From contig CM064530.1 of assembly GCA_032716605.1 (NCBI GenBank), forward strand, positions 11,241,047 to 11,305,046: a DNA stretch of 64,000 bases, read 5' to 3'. Shown here one piece after another: positions 55,860 through 64,000 of the stretch; position 1 is the stretch's first letter, and each line of letters opens with the position of its first letter. The position numbers were made by a program, and so were the translations under genes. Source of the DNA: Paralithodes platypus. Its lineage: Eukaryota > Arthropoda > Malacostraca > Decapoda > Lithodidae. A model generated the notes under the pieces. The model ran no database searches. It was not told the DNA's origin and saw nothing but the letters and a program-made list of their open reading frames with translations.

Positions 55860-56070
55860 TTAACACCTTATGACGCGTTACAACACTTTATTGTGATTAT
55901 CATTAGACGATTTTGTTCAGTTTTGGAAGGCCCTCTAGTTATTGGAGGATTAAAAATTTATCTCAATTAACCCTCTGAATCCCTCAATACCCTCCTAGTC
56001 TAAATAAAATCGTCTACTAATGGCCAAAATAATAGGAAGAAAGGCGTCCTCATATCTTGAAAAACGTTGA
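55860..56070. mobile_element. Family C foldback element, diverged
   Basis: TTAACACCTTATGACGCG at the left. Inner TTAGACGATTTTGTTCAG is inverted as AAAATCGTCTACTAAT. The right terminus is lost. Confidence 0.75.
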
Positions 56071-56146
56071 GCACATAGTCTTAGAAATAATACATGTACA
56101 GTAATGTCCAATAATTTTAAAATGCCATCATGAACCAATACATACA

Positions 56147-56147
<1 letters not shown>

Positions 56148-56181
<34 letters not shown>

Positions 56182-56194
56182 TTTTCTCGTGTGG

Positions 56195-56287
<93 letters not shown>
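56148..56287. repeat. (TA)n then (GA)n microsatellites
   Basis: TA at 56149-56178; GA at 56205-56287. Confidence 0.94.
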
Positions 56288-56290
<3 letters not shown>

Positions 56291-56349
56291 CACATGTACC
56301 CTTACCTACATTCTTCACCTTGCAGTCTCATTACTGGGTACACCTGTCC

Positions 56350-56575
56350 TCTCTCTCGCTCTTGCTCTCACTCTCTCTCTCTCTCTATCTCTCTTTCAGT
56401 GTTACTTAGATTACCATAAATACCAAATAATTAAAGAACTTTCACCCAATCTCTCTCTCTCTCTTTAGGTGTGACTAAGATTACTATAAATACCAAAGAA
56501 TTAAAGAACTTACACCCATTCTCTCTCTCTCTATCTATCTATCTCTTTCCTTCTCTCTCTCTCTCATGTATATTT
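56350..56575. repeat. (CT)n with a 68-bp duplicated segment
   Basis: AGATTACCATAAATACCAAA, then AATTAAAGAACTT, then CACCCA and CT occurs twice (from 56399 and 56467). Confidence 0.88.
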
Positions 56576-56627
56576 TAAGTCAAATCTCCTTACATAAATA
56601 TTTCGAGGATTTCTTTAACGCTCCCAG

Positions 56628-56628
56628 T

Positions 56629-56660
<32 letters not shown>
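56628..56660. repeat. (GT)n microsatellite
   Basis: GTGTGTTTGTGTG run. Confidence 0.88.
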
Positions 56661-56919
56661 TACTCAGTTACTTGTTCGTCAAGGGGAATCCACGCAATGC
56701 GAGCTAAGCTCATTATTATCGCGCCTCCTTAACTGGGAATGTATTGCGTGAAATGCATGTTAAGTGTTTTATGTACTGTTGGAATGGCTGTGGATGTGTG
56801 TGTAGTCTGTATTTTAGCCAATTGGCGACATCGGAAACGAAGGCTTAGGGTGGATCTGTATGGTACCATTCTCACTATAGACGGTACCGTCTCGCCCGAA
56901 GGCTTAGGTAGCCATCAGC

Positions 56920-57138
56920 TTAGGTGAACCATATGATACCCATCTCGCCTTGTACCATTTTTGCCAACCCAGATGGGACGTCACAACGTCGTCCACTTAT
57001 TCCAGGTACCTATTTACAGCTAGGTGAACTGAGGCTAACACATGAAAGGATACAAGCCCAATTCGTCTCCGCCCGGCCGGGGATTGAACCCCCGACCCCT
57101 CGTGTGTGAGACGAGAGCTCTACCTACTAGGCTACGGG

Positions 57139-57139
<1 letters not shown>
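56920..57139 (-). mobile_element. tRNA-derived SINE (minus strand)
   Basis: The minus strand starts GCCCGTAGCCTAGTAGGTAG (A box) and continues AGCTCTCGTCTCACACACGA with a CTCGT/ACGAG anticodon stem whose loop would hold CAC. Then GGTTCAATCCCC (B box) and CGGCCGGGC follow, which pairs partly with the 5' end. The body continues with TTCACCTAGCTGTAAATAGG then TACCTGG, a phrase I recall from invertebrate SINEs. The head is so tRNA-like that a tRNA scan may report it; the attached body argues for a SINE. The 3' edge is uncertain. Confidence 0.75.

Positions 57140-57140
<1 letters not shown>

Positions 57141-57172
<32 letters not shown>
57141..57172. repeat. (GT)n microsatellite
   Basis: About 16 GT units next to the SINE head. 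Confidence 0.92.
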
Positions 57173-57175
<3 letters not shown>

Positions 57176-57270
57176 GACTTGCATCCCATTATATATTACA
57201 TTTACTGCAAGGGGTAACTAATAAGGATTTTCTTGTCTTTTCTGCAGTCTAGTCGTTCCTCAACAAATAC

Positions 57271-57654
57271 TTAAGGGAAGAGAGAAATTTCCATTTGAGG
57301 GATTTTTTTCTGGACCCCTTTCTCCCTGATGATTAGCCCCATTGCTGTTAATATTTTAAGACGTTCGCCCCATTAGTTTGGCGATTTTAATCACTTTTGC
57401 CCCATTCTGTCAATTTTAATACCTTTCGTGCCATTTAGGTGTCGACTTGTTTCCTGGCGAGCGATAGCGAGCTTGTAACTTAAGAGGAACCGGCCTTCGA
57501 CCAGGAAATGTTTCCACCGAAAAATGTACACATTTATCTTGAAAGGGGATCTAAGGGGTGTGTTTTGTTAAGCTTGATGAAGGTCTAGCGAGGAAACTAA
57601 AAATTAAATAAATAAATAAATACATAGACCGAACAACAAGCACTACCCCCTTAA
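57271..57654 (+). mobile_element. Family A element, copy 28 (longer subfamily)
   Basis: TTAAGGGAAGAGAGAAATTT to CACTACCCCCTTAA. Core GGCGAGCGATAGCGAGCTT. The right TTAA starts the next family C element. Confidence 0.92.
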
Positions 57655-57864
57655 CCCCTTGAAGCTCCGACGCGTTTTAGCAGTTTATTTTGGCTATCAT
57701 TAGAAGATTTTATGCAGCTTAGGAAGGATCTGTTGGTATTAAAAGGGTAAATACTATCTCAATTAACCCTTTGACTTCCGTATACCGTCACTATTCTGAA
57801 TAGAATCGTCTAATAGTAGCCAGAAAACAGAACAGAAACGCGTATTGGAGCTTGGAAGGGTTAA
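57651..57864. mobile_element. Family C foldback element, second subfamily
   Basis: TTAACCCCTTGAAGCTCCGA to GGAGCTTGGAAGGGTTAA. Inner TTAGAAGATTTTATGCAG is inverted as AGAATCGTCTAATAG. Confidence 0.9.
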
Positions 57865-58338
57865 GTATGGATACATCAGGTGGTCATGGCTTGAGTTTAC
57901 CATCAGCTGAAATATAACGGACTTTACCACCAAACACCTCTCAGCGGGGGATAGTTAGCAGTAGTATTGTATTGTATTGATATATTATATTTACTGTTTT
58001 ACTACCACCCAATATCAGTAGTCAGCTGTTGGGAGGTCACGCATGAACAAAACAAACAAACAAAACATACAGGTAATAATTCCGAGGTCAACCTGTCACA
58101 CCACCAAGACCACGGACCTTCTAGTCAGCCACACTTGTACAAAGGAGTACAAAGGAAATCAAGCAACAATAGATCTAGTGACCCTTCTAGGCTGCTTGTC
58201 CTCCAAAACACTGAGGATCAAGTGTCCAAACAGTGGTTTAGAGTGGGTAAGGGAACATTGGAAAGGGAACTACTGCCCTGGAACTAATGTCCGTGGCAGG
58301 ATTAGGAAGTTAGTAGGGGACAGATGGGTTAGTAACTG
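57865..58338. other. Unassigned sequence with a dispersed fragment
   Basis: Contains AAGGAAATCAAGCAACAATAG and AGGCTGCTTGTCCTCC, shared with 44820-44890. No coding evidence was accepted. Confidence 0.45.
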
Positions 58339-58580
58339 AGGGGAGGATAAAATAAAGTTATTCATTTACAAACGCAGTCAGTCGCGGGTTTGATGCGAGA
58401 TATTTGTCTAAGCGGAGTTTAAATGAATCAACGGTGCTGCAGTCTATAACGTCTCGGGGAAGCCCATTCCACAAGTTGACAACTCGATTGAAGAAGAAAT
58501 TCTTAGATTCGTGTGAGTTAAAAGATTTACCAATGGGGTAGCTTGGGTAGCTTAGGAAGGATCCCAACTGTAGCTTTTAC
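58339..58580 (-). mobile_element. LINE C-terminal fragment
   Basis: The minus strand 58567-58358 encodes a CR1-type extreme C-terminus: FFFNRVVNLWNGLPRDVIDC, then STVDSFKLRLDKYL. The same layout (VIDEWNKLPNKVIDSSSIDT) ends the large LINE at 59985-62880, but the sequence is different enough to be another element. Confidence 0.8.
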
Positions 58581-58929
58581 TTAATAATTGCTGATTTTAT
58601 TCTGCATCACTCATTTACATTTGGTTACTATAAAAAATAAAATAATATTAATACTGAAATATTGGTAAAGTAACTATTGCGCCTATTATGTGTGTAATTT
58701 GATGACCTTTAGTAACCCCAACTGCTTCACAAATAATTCCGTCCAGTGACCTACTCCGATTATCAGTGTGTTTTCCTATGTATATGAAGGAGACCAAAGG
58801 CAAAAGATGCCTGTAACAAGTGCCCCCCCAACCCACACCGAGGCTGAAAGAGTGGTAGAAAGTCTGTATATTATTGTGTAGGGCGTATGTTTGTCTTTTG
58901 TTATTATTTGTCATACATTTGTCATACAT
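58581..58929. other. Unassigned AT-rich sequence
   Basis: No reading frame with support and no recognised repeat. Confidence 0.4.
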
Positions 58930-59270
58930 TTAAGGGGAGGGTTTTAGTTAGTTCGCTAGACTTCAATCAAGCTTAACATTACAGCCCCTAGACCCCCTTT
59001 CAAGATAAATTTGTACATTTTTCGGTAGAAAAATGTCCCGGCCGAAGGCCGATTCCTCTTAAATTACAGGCTCGCTATCGCTCGCCAGGAAAATATCGAC
59101 ACCTACTGTAAATGGCACGAAAAGTCTTAAAATTTACAGAAATGGGGCGAAAGTTCTTAAAATCGCCAAGCTAATGGGGCGGACGTCTTAAAATATCAAA
59201 AGCAATAGAGCTAAACATGAGGGAGAAAGGGGTCCAGCAAAAAATCCCTCAAGTGGAAATCTCCCCTTAA
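58930..59270 (-). mobile_element. Family A element, copy 29
   Basis: TTAAGGGGAGGGTTTTAGTT to ATCTCCCCTTAA with CCGGCCGAAGGCCG and an intact core. Confidence 0.94.
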
Positions 59271-59298
59271 CTATGATTTATTTGTTATACCACATTAT

Positions 59299-59511
59299 TT
59301 AACCCCTTCTGTGCCGGCGACGTCCTTTTCATTATATTCTGGCAACTATTAGACGATTTTATACAGCTTAGGAAGGATTTCTACCAATTAAAAGGCTACA
59401 GACTCTCTCAATTAATTCTTTTAGCTATTTTATATATTTCCTAAGCTTCATAAAATCGTCTAAATGTAGCTAGAAGGAAATTACAATTACGTCGCCGGTA
59501 CAGATGGGACA
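59299..59511. mobile_element. Family C foldback element, copy 7
   Basis: TTAACCCCTTCTGTGCCGG to GTCGCCGGTACAGATGGG. Inner TTAGACGATTTTATACAG is inverted as AAAATCGTCTAAATG. Confidence 0.9.
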
Positions 59512-59606
59512 GACAACCCAGTTCGATATAAATTATATTTATACAGCACGTCTGTAATTTTGTATTAATTCAACTGTCTGTCTACTTGTAAATATTAACT
59601 ACAAGA

Positions 59607-59792
59607 CCCCCCCCCCCTCTCTCTCTCTCCTTCTCTCTTTCTCTCTCTCTCTCAGTAGTGACCTAATCTGCAAGTTTCAGGGCACAAGTCCTTTCCTTTA
59701 CCCTCCCTCCTTCCTCTTTCATCATTCCCCCCCCCCCCCTCTCTCTGTCTGTCTGTCTCTGTCTCTCTCTCTCTCGCTTGCTTGCTTGCTCG

Positions 59793-59842
<50 letters not shown>
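59607..59842. repeat. (CT)n/(CTGT)n/(GCTT)n and poly-C tract
   Basis: Poly-C at 59607-59617 and 59729-59738, then CTGT, GCTT and a pure CT run to 59842. Confidence 0.93.
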
Positions 59843-59845
<3 letters not shown>

Positions 59846-59990
59846 CCAGGTACACCCAGGTGTCGGGAAGGTATCGAATCCGGTTCCTTCACCCCGCACC
59901 ATCAGTCTAAGATCTAATACAAAAAACTTCTAATCTCTCAACAGTTGACTCCGCTGAAAAAATACACTCAGACTAAAATAAAGGCCTCTC

Positions 59991-61022
59991 ATGAAACGAT
60001 CAATGTACTATTATCTCAATGCTAGGAGTTTACGAAACAAAATAAATGAACTGAAACTTATGTTATTAAACGAAGAAATCCATATAATTGCGATTGCCGA
60101 AACGTTTCTAGATTTCAATAATATCGATTTTATGCATGAATATCAAATTAACTCGTACAAAATCTACCATAAAGATAGGTTATCAAAAAGAGGAGGAGGT
60201 GTTATGCTATACGTCAAAGAATCTATTCATTCAATAGAAATACCTATTCCTTCAAATAATTCCGAACTATTATGCGTAAAAATAAGCAACAAATATACCG
60301 ACATGAATATTGTAGTTGTATATAGACGCCCAACGATAAATAACGAAGAGGATATATCACTTTACAATTCCCTAACAAAAACATTAAATGCCAAAGAAAC
60401 TGTTATCATAGGCGACTTTAACCTACCTAATATTATATGGCATGATAAAATCGGATCGGGAAAGGCATCTGAAAGAATGATAGAATTTATGAACGATAAT
60501 TTCCTGTATCAATTAGTTCAGACCCCCACTAGGGTTGACAATATATTAGATTTAGTTATCACAACTCACGAATACATAACGTCAAACTTACAAGTTGGTG
60601 AACAGTTAAGTGGATGTGATCATAATAGCATCAGGTTCCAGATCAACATGACTCACACCACCACTATTAGTGAAACATTCATACCTGACTACAACAAAGC
60701 TGATATTAGCGGACTAAGAAAAGAGATAAACGATATCCATACACGCATAAATAGTCTCTCTAGTACCGAAGAAGCTTGGAGAACATTCAAAGATCTTTTC
60801 TTTACTGCCCAAAATAAATATATCCCTATGCGTAAACGACACAATAAAAGTATAAATAAACCCCTATGGTACAATAACAATATTAGTAGAGCAATTAGTG
60901 AAAGAAATCGTCTATACAAATTAAAAATGGATACAGATAATATTACCATCCAAAATCAATACTCGGTTGCGAGAAGAAAAGTTAAATCGCTAATTAAATT
61001 TGCAGAGGGATTACGAAATTAA
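59991..61022 (+). pseudogene. LINE endonuclease segment and linker (first frame)
   Basis: 343 codons. The apurinic/apyrimidinic-like endonuclease nicks target DNA to prime reverse transcription. Seen motifs: YLNARSLRNKINEL at the start, IAIAETFLD (catalytic Glu), SKRGGGVMLYVK, VVVYRRP, VIIGDFNLPNIIW (catalytic Asp and Asn), NILDLVITTH, and GCDHNSIRFQI (catalytic His region). A linker with NKPLWYNNNISRAISERNR follows. The frame ends GLRN just after the +1 shift that continues in the next frame. The start at 59991 is the first ATG; the ORF may have begun further upstream in the intact element. Confidence 0.88.
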
Positions 61023-62007
61023 AATCGCACATGCGAGCAAATCTAATCCAAACCAATTGTATAGATATATAAATAGCAACAAACAAATTAAAAGTGGCAT
61101 CGGTCCGATACTAAATAATCAAGGTGAATTAGAATCAGATAGCAGGGACATAGCTGCTACTCTTAATCAACACTTTTCTTCTGTATTTAATACTGCCAGT
61201 AACCAAAACGTGCCACAAGAAAATAATCAAACATGTAACTATGTTCTTCAAGATTGTATTATTACCCAGTCAGAAGTAATTACAAAAATCGACTCACTTC
61301 ATGTCAATAAATCACCTGGGCCGGACATGTTTATCCCTAAAATTCTTAAATTAGTCAAAGAAGAAGTTGCAGGGGCACTAACCATAATACTAAATATGTC
61401 ACTTAAACAAGGACATGTACCCACCGACTGGAAGACCGCTAATATAACACCGATATTTAAAAATGGTGACAAAACACTACCAAATAACTATAGGCCGATT
61501 AGCTTAACTTCCGTAATTGGAAAAATGTGTGAGTCAATCATAAGGGATAAAATCGTATTATTCCTTGAGAACAATAACCTCATTAACAATAGTCAACACG
61601 GATTCAGAGCAAAGAGATCATGCCTAACTAATTTAATAGAATTTTATGACAGCCTATACAAACTAAATGACTTCACCAAAAGCCTCGACATAGTGTATCT
61701 AGACTTTCAAAAAGCCTTCGACAAGGTCCCGCACGATAAATTATTACAGAAAATAAGAGACATAGGAATACAGGGCAAAACGTATGATTGGATTAAAAAC
61801 TGGCTAAGTGAAAGAAAGCAAAGAGTAGTTATCAACGGTGTGGAATCAACATGGAGCCAAGTAACTAGTGGAGTCCCCCAAGGCTCAGTATTGGGACCAG
61901 TGTTGTTCATAATATATATCAATGATCTAGATAATGGCATAAATAATTTAATTTCCAAATTCGCGGATGACACGAAGATAGGTAATGCAATCATTTTCCG
62001 AAGGTGA
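61000..62007 (+). pseudogene. LINE reverse-transcriptase segment (second frame)
   Basis: 335 codons, frame +1 relative to the previous. It copies the element RNA at the nick. Motifs in order: [79 protein letters not shown] (motif A, catalytic Asp), [20 protein letters not shown] (motif B) and [10 protein letters not shown] (motif C, catalytic Asp pair). The catalytic residues are all intact. The frame runs out in IIFRR two residues after the DNA loses one base, and the element continues at 61985 in another frame. Confidence 0.9.
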
Positions 62008-62770
62008 TAGAATAAACCTTCAAGCTGATTTAAATAAAGTCACAGAATGGTCGGAGAAGTGGAAAATGCCGTTTAATGTAAATAAATGTCAGATATTGCA
62101 AATAGGTTCTAAAAACAATAAATATGAATACTACATGAATGAAGAAAAGATAAAAAATGTAACACAAATAAAAGACTTGGGAGTGCCGATAAACGAAAAC
62201 TTAAAATCTTCCAATCAATGCACAGCGGCTGCAAACAAAGCAAACAGGGCACTAGGTTTCATCAGAAGAAACTTCCACTATCACAGCAAAGACATAGTTT
62301 TGCCCTTATACAAAAGTATGGTGAGACCGCACCTCGAATATGCTGTGCAGTTTTGGTCACCTCACCTCATAAAGGATGTTAAAAAATTGGAATCTGTGCA
62401 AAGGCGAGCCACTAAGCTAATCCCTTCATTGAGAAATAAATCATATGATGAAAGACTGGGAGAACTTGATCTATGTTCATTTAAGAAACGAAGGACGAGA
62501 GGCCAATTGATAGAGTGTTTTAAAATTCTAAAAGGATTCAGTAACATTAATCTAGACAAGTTATTAAAAAAAGCCGAAGACACATCTACAAGAGGAAACA
62601 ATTTAAAATTATTAGGTCGGAGAGCGAATCTAGATACAACAAAAAAAATCTTCACTCACAGTGTAATTGATGAGTGGAACAAACTTCCAAATAAAGTAAT
62701 AGACAGCTCCTCTATAGATACATTTAAGAAAAATCTAGACTCATACCACAGAAACATTGGTATGGAGTAG
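61985..62770 (+). pseudogene. LINE reverse-transcriptase thumb and C-terminus (third frame)
   Basis: 261 codons. [37 protein letters not shown] (motif D/E), IKDLGVPINENLKSS, VRPHLEYAVQFWSPHLIKDV and ESVQRRATKLIPSLRNKSYD are the standard post-palm segments. SVIDEWNKLPNKVIDSSSID then TFKKNLDSYHRN is the conserved C-terminus. Apart from the two shifts no stop interrupts the element, so it is young or the shifts are sequencing errors. Confidence 0.9.
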
Positions 62771-62880
62771 GCAGTAATTATCACCGTTATTATTTGTTCA
62801 GCTGAAGAGAGCTATAAAAAAAATAAAAAAAATAATAACACACAAATAAAAAATAAGAATAATAAACATCACTAAATATG

Positions 62881-63305
62881 TACATACTACTAAGGGTGAT
62901 GGGTTGGACGATTCCAATTAACCCCAAAAGTTACATGCTACTAAGGCGAAGGGTTGCATGATTTTTTTTTTATTTCTTTTTTGTTTTCCCTTTCGTTTTT
63001 TCCAATCTTTCCTGTAAATTCCTTCTGGGGATTTCGAAGCCCAGCAAGGTTAATCACTTCCAATTTTTTCATGTACGGTAATTGCCGGAGGGAACGGAGG
63101 GTGGGGAGAGAGCCTTCTTCTTTTCTACCCTTTCCTTCAACTTTCCTTTTCTATCGGATATGCCATCTCTACTAGAATTAAGTCCTGACCACCTCGTTTG
63201 GATCGTAAGGTCTGTGTGGCCAGTGTATCTATGTAAGTCTATGTAAGTCTCTCTCTCTAGCGTCCTTCACACAAACATGGACATACGACTGGTGGAGCCA
63301 TGGCA
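62881..63305. other. Unassigned sequence after the LINE
   Basis: T-rich at 62960-63010. The phrase CTATGTAAGT is repeated at 63226-63250. No gene support. Confidence 0.4.
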
Positions 63306-63309
63306 AGTA

Positions 63310-64000
63310 TCAACCCTTTCTGTACCGGGGCTGTCTTTTTAAACTTTATTCTGGCTACTATGAGACGACTTTATTCAGTTAAAAAAGGTTAAACAGGCTT
63401 CGATTAATCTCACTTAATCCATTTTAGTACCACAGATCCTTATTAACAAACACAAAATCATCTAAATATAGCTAGGATAAAATACAAAACCATCTAAATA
63501 TAGCTAGGATAAAATACAAAACCATCTAAATATAGCTAGGATAAAATACAAAACCATCTAAATATAGCTAGGATAAAATACAAAAATCATCTAAATATAG
63601 CTAGGATAAAATACAAAATCATCTACAGGTAAATATAGCTAGGATAAAATACAAAACCATCTACAGGTAAATATAGCTAGGATAAAATACAAAACCATCT
63701 AAATATAGCTAGGATAAAATACAAAACCATCTACAGGTAAATATAGCTAGGATAAAATACAAAACCATCTAAATATAGCTAGGATAAAATACAAAACCAT
63801 CTAAATATAGCTAGGATAAAATACAAAACCATCTAAATATAGCTAGGATAAAATACAAAACCATCTACAGGTAAATATAGCTAGGATAAAATACAAAACC
63901 ATCTAAATATAGCTAGGATAAAATACAAAACCATCTAAATATAGCTAGGATAAAATACAAAACCATCTAAATATAGCTAGGATAAAATACAAAACCATCT
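63310..64000. mobile_element. Family C element with an internal array running off the window
   Basis: The left arm reads AACCCTTTCTGTACCGGGGC, ATTCTGGCTACTATGAGACG and CACAGATCCTTATTAACAAA, as in other C copies. The right-arm phrase AAAATCATCTAAATATAGCT then becomes a tandem array that continues past 64000, so the right terminus is not seen. Confidence 0.85.
63446..64000. repeat. 32/38-bp minisatellite inside a family C element, partial
   Basis: The unit is CTAAATATAGCTAGGATAAA then ATACAAAACCAT (32 bp). A 38-bp form has CTACAGGTAAATATAGC. The two forms alternate irregularly over about 16 copies to the window edge. Confidence 0.95.

Larger units (their letters stand above)
59985..62880 (+). 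mobile_element. CR1-type LINE, 5'-truncated, with endonuclease and reverse transcriptase
   Basis: About 2.9 kb. It contains an apurinic endonuclease domain, a reverse transcriptase with all main motifs and the C-terminal region, read through three frames joined by two frameshifts. No first ORF (nucleic-acid-binding protein) lies upstream; only a CT microsatellite does, so the 5' part is gone. The 3' UTR is A-rich (62815-62875). Downstream, two similar ~30-bp phrases (CTACTAAGGGTGATGGGTTG and CTACTAAGGCGAAGGGTTGC) may be 3'-end repeats. The arrangement and motifs fit the CR1 group; the exact clade is not certain. Confidence 0.88.

Noticed and set aside
57071..57139. Possible functional tRNA (minus strand, CAC loop)
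   Set aside because: The head is very tRNA-like, but the acceptor stem is imperfect and a SINE body with a familiar phrase follows directly, so it is listed as a SINE.
57967..58339. Frames of 98 and 106 codons
   Set aside because: They overlap a dispersed repeat fragment shared with 44820-44890 and show no recognisable domain.

Overview
This is eukaryotic nuclear DNA, AT-rich, with spliceosomal introns and a very heavy load of microsatellites, minisatellites and short inverted-repeat transposons. One host gene is supported: a DM4/DM12-family secreted protein, a family known mainly from insects and crustaceans. With CR1-type LINEs, tRNA-derived SINEs and extreme simple-repeat content this suggests an arthropod, most likely a decapod crustacean (inference; no species call is possible).

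Host gene (1-10408, minus strand): five coding exons join in frame through four GT-AG introns: 10408-10328 (start codon and signal peptide), 8874-8699, 4293-4173, 2512-2366 and 175-1. The gene runs off the left edge. The introns hold LINE remnants, two tail-sharing SINE-like repeats and foldback elements.

From 10.4 to 64 kb no further host exon could be supported. The landscape is mobile and tandem DNA. (1) Family A: about 31 copies or fragments of a 320-400 bp non-autonomous element with TTAA ends, three spaced ~31-bp CCCCATT subrepeats in one arm and a conserved core of GGCGAGCGATAGCGAGCC, CCGGCCTTCGGCCGG and TTTTTCTACCGAAAAATG. (2) Family B: four palindromic relatives sharing the core. (3) Family C: TTAA-ended foldback elements beginning TTAACCCCTTCTGTACCGG. 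(4) Family T: six ~215-bp TA-flanked elements (TACAGTCGCGCTAATAAG). (5) Families D and E, smaller. A, C, D and E elements often abut so exactly that neighbours share one TTAA. Several A and C copies contain young tandem arrays (units of 24, 29, 32/38 and 50 bp).

Retroelements: a 5'-truncated CR1-type LINE with endonuclease and reverse transcriptase, broken by two frameshifts, at 59985-62880; C-terminal fragments of two other LINE lineages; several tRNA-like SINE heads. A 909-bp foldback element at 46779-47687 carries a gag-like coding fragment.

Assembly: the 100-N gap at 51401-51500 lies exactly between two near-identical ~3-kb copies (about 48042-51400 and 51501-54489). This looks like a false duplication of two haplotypes or an error-prone contig end. 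The copies differ by a clean 331-bp LINE insertion.
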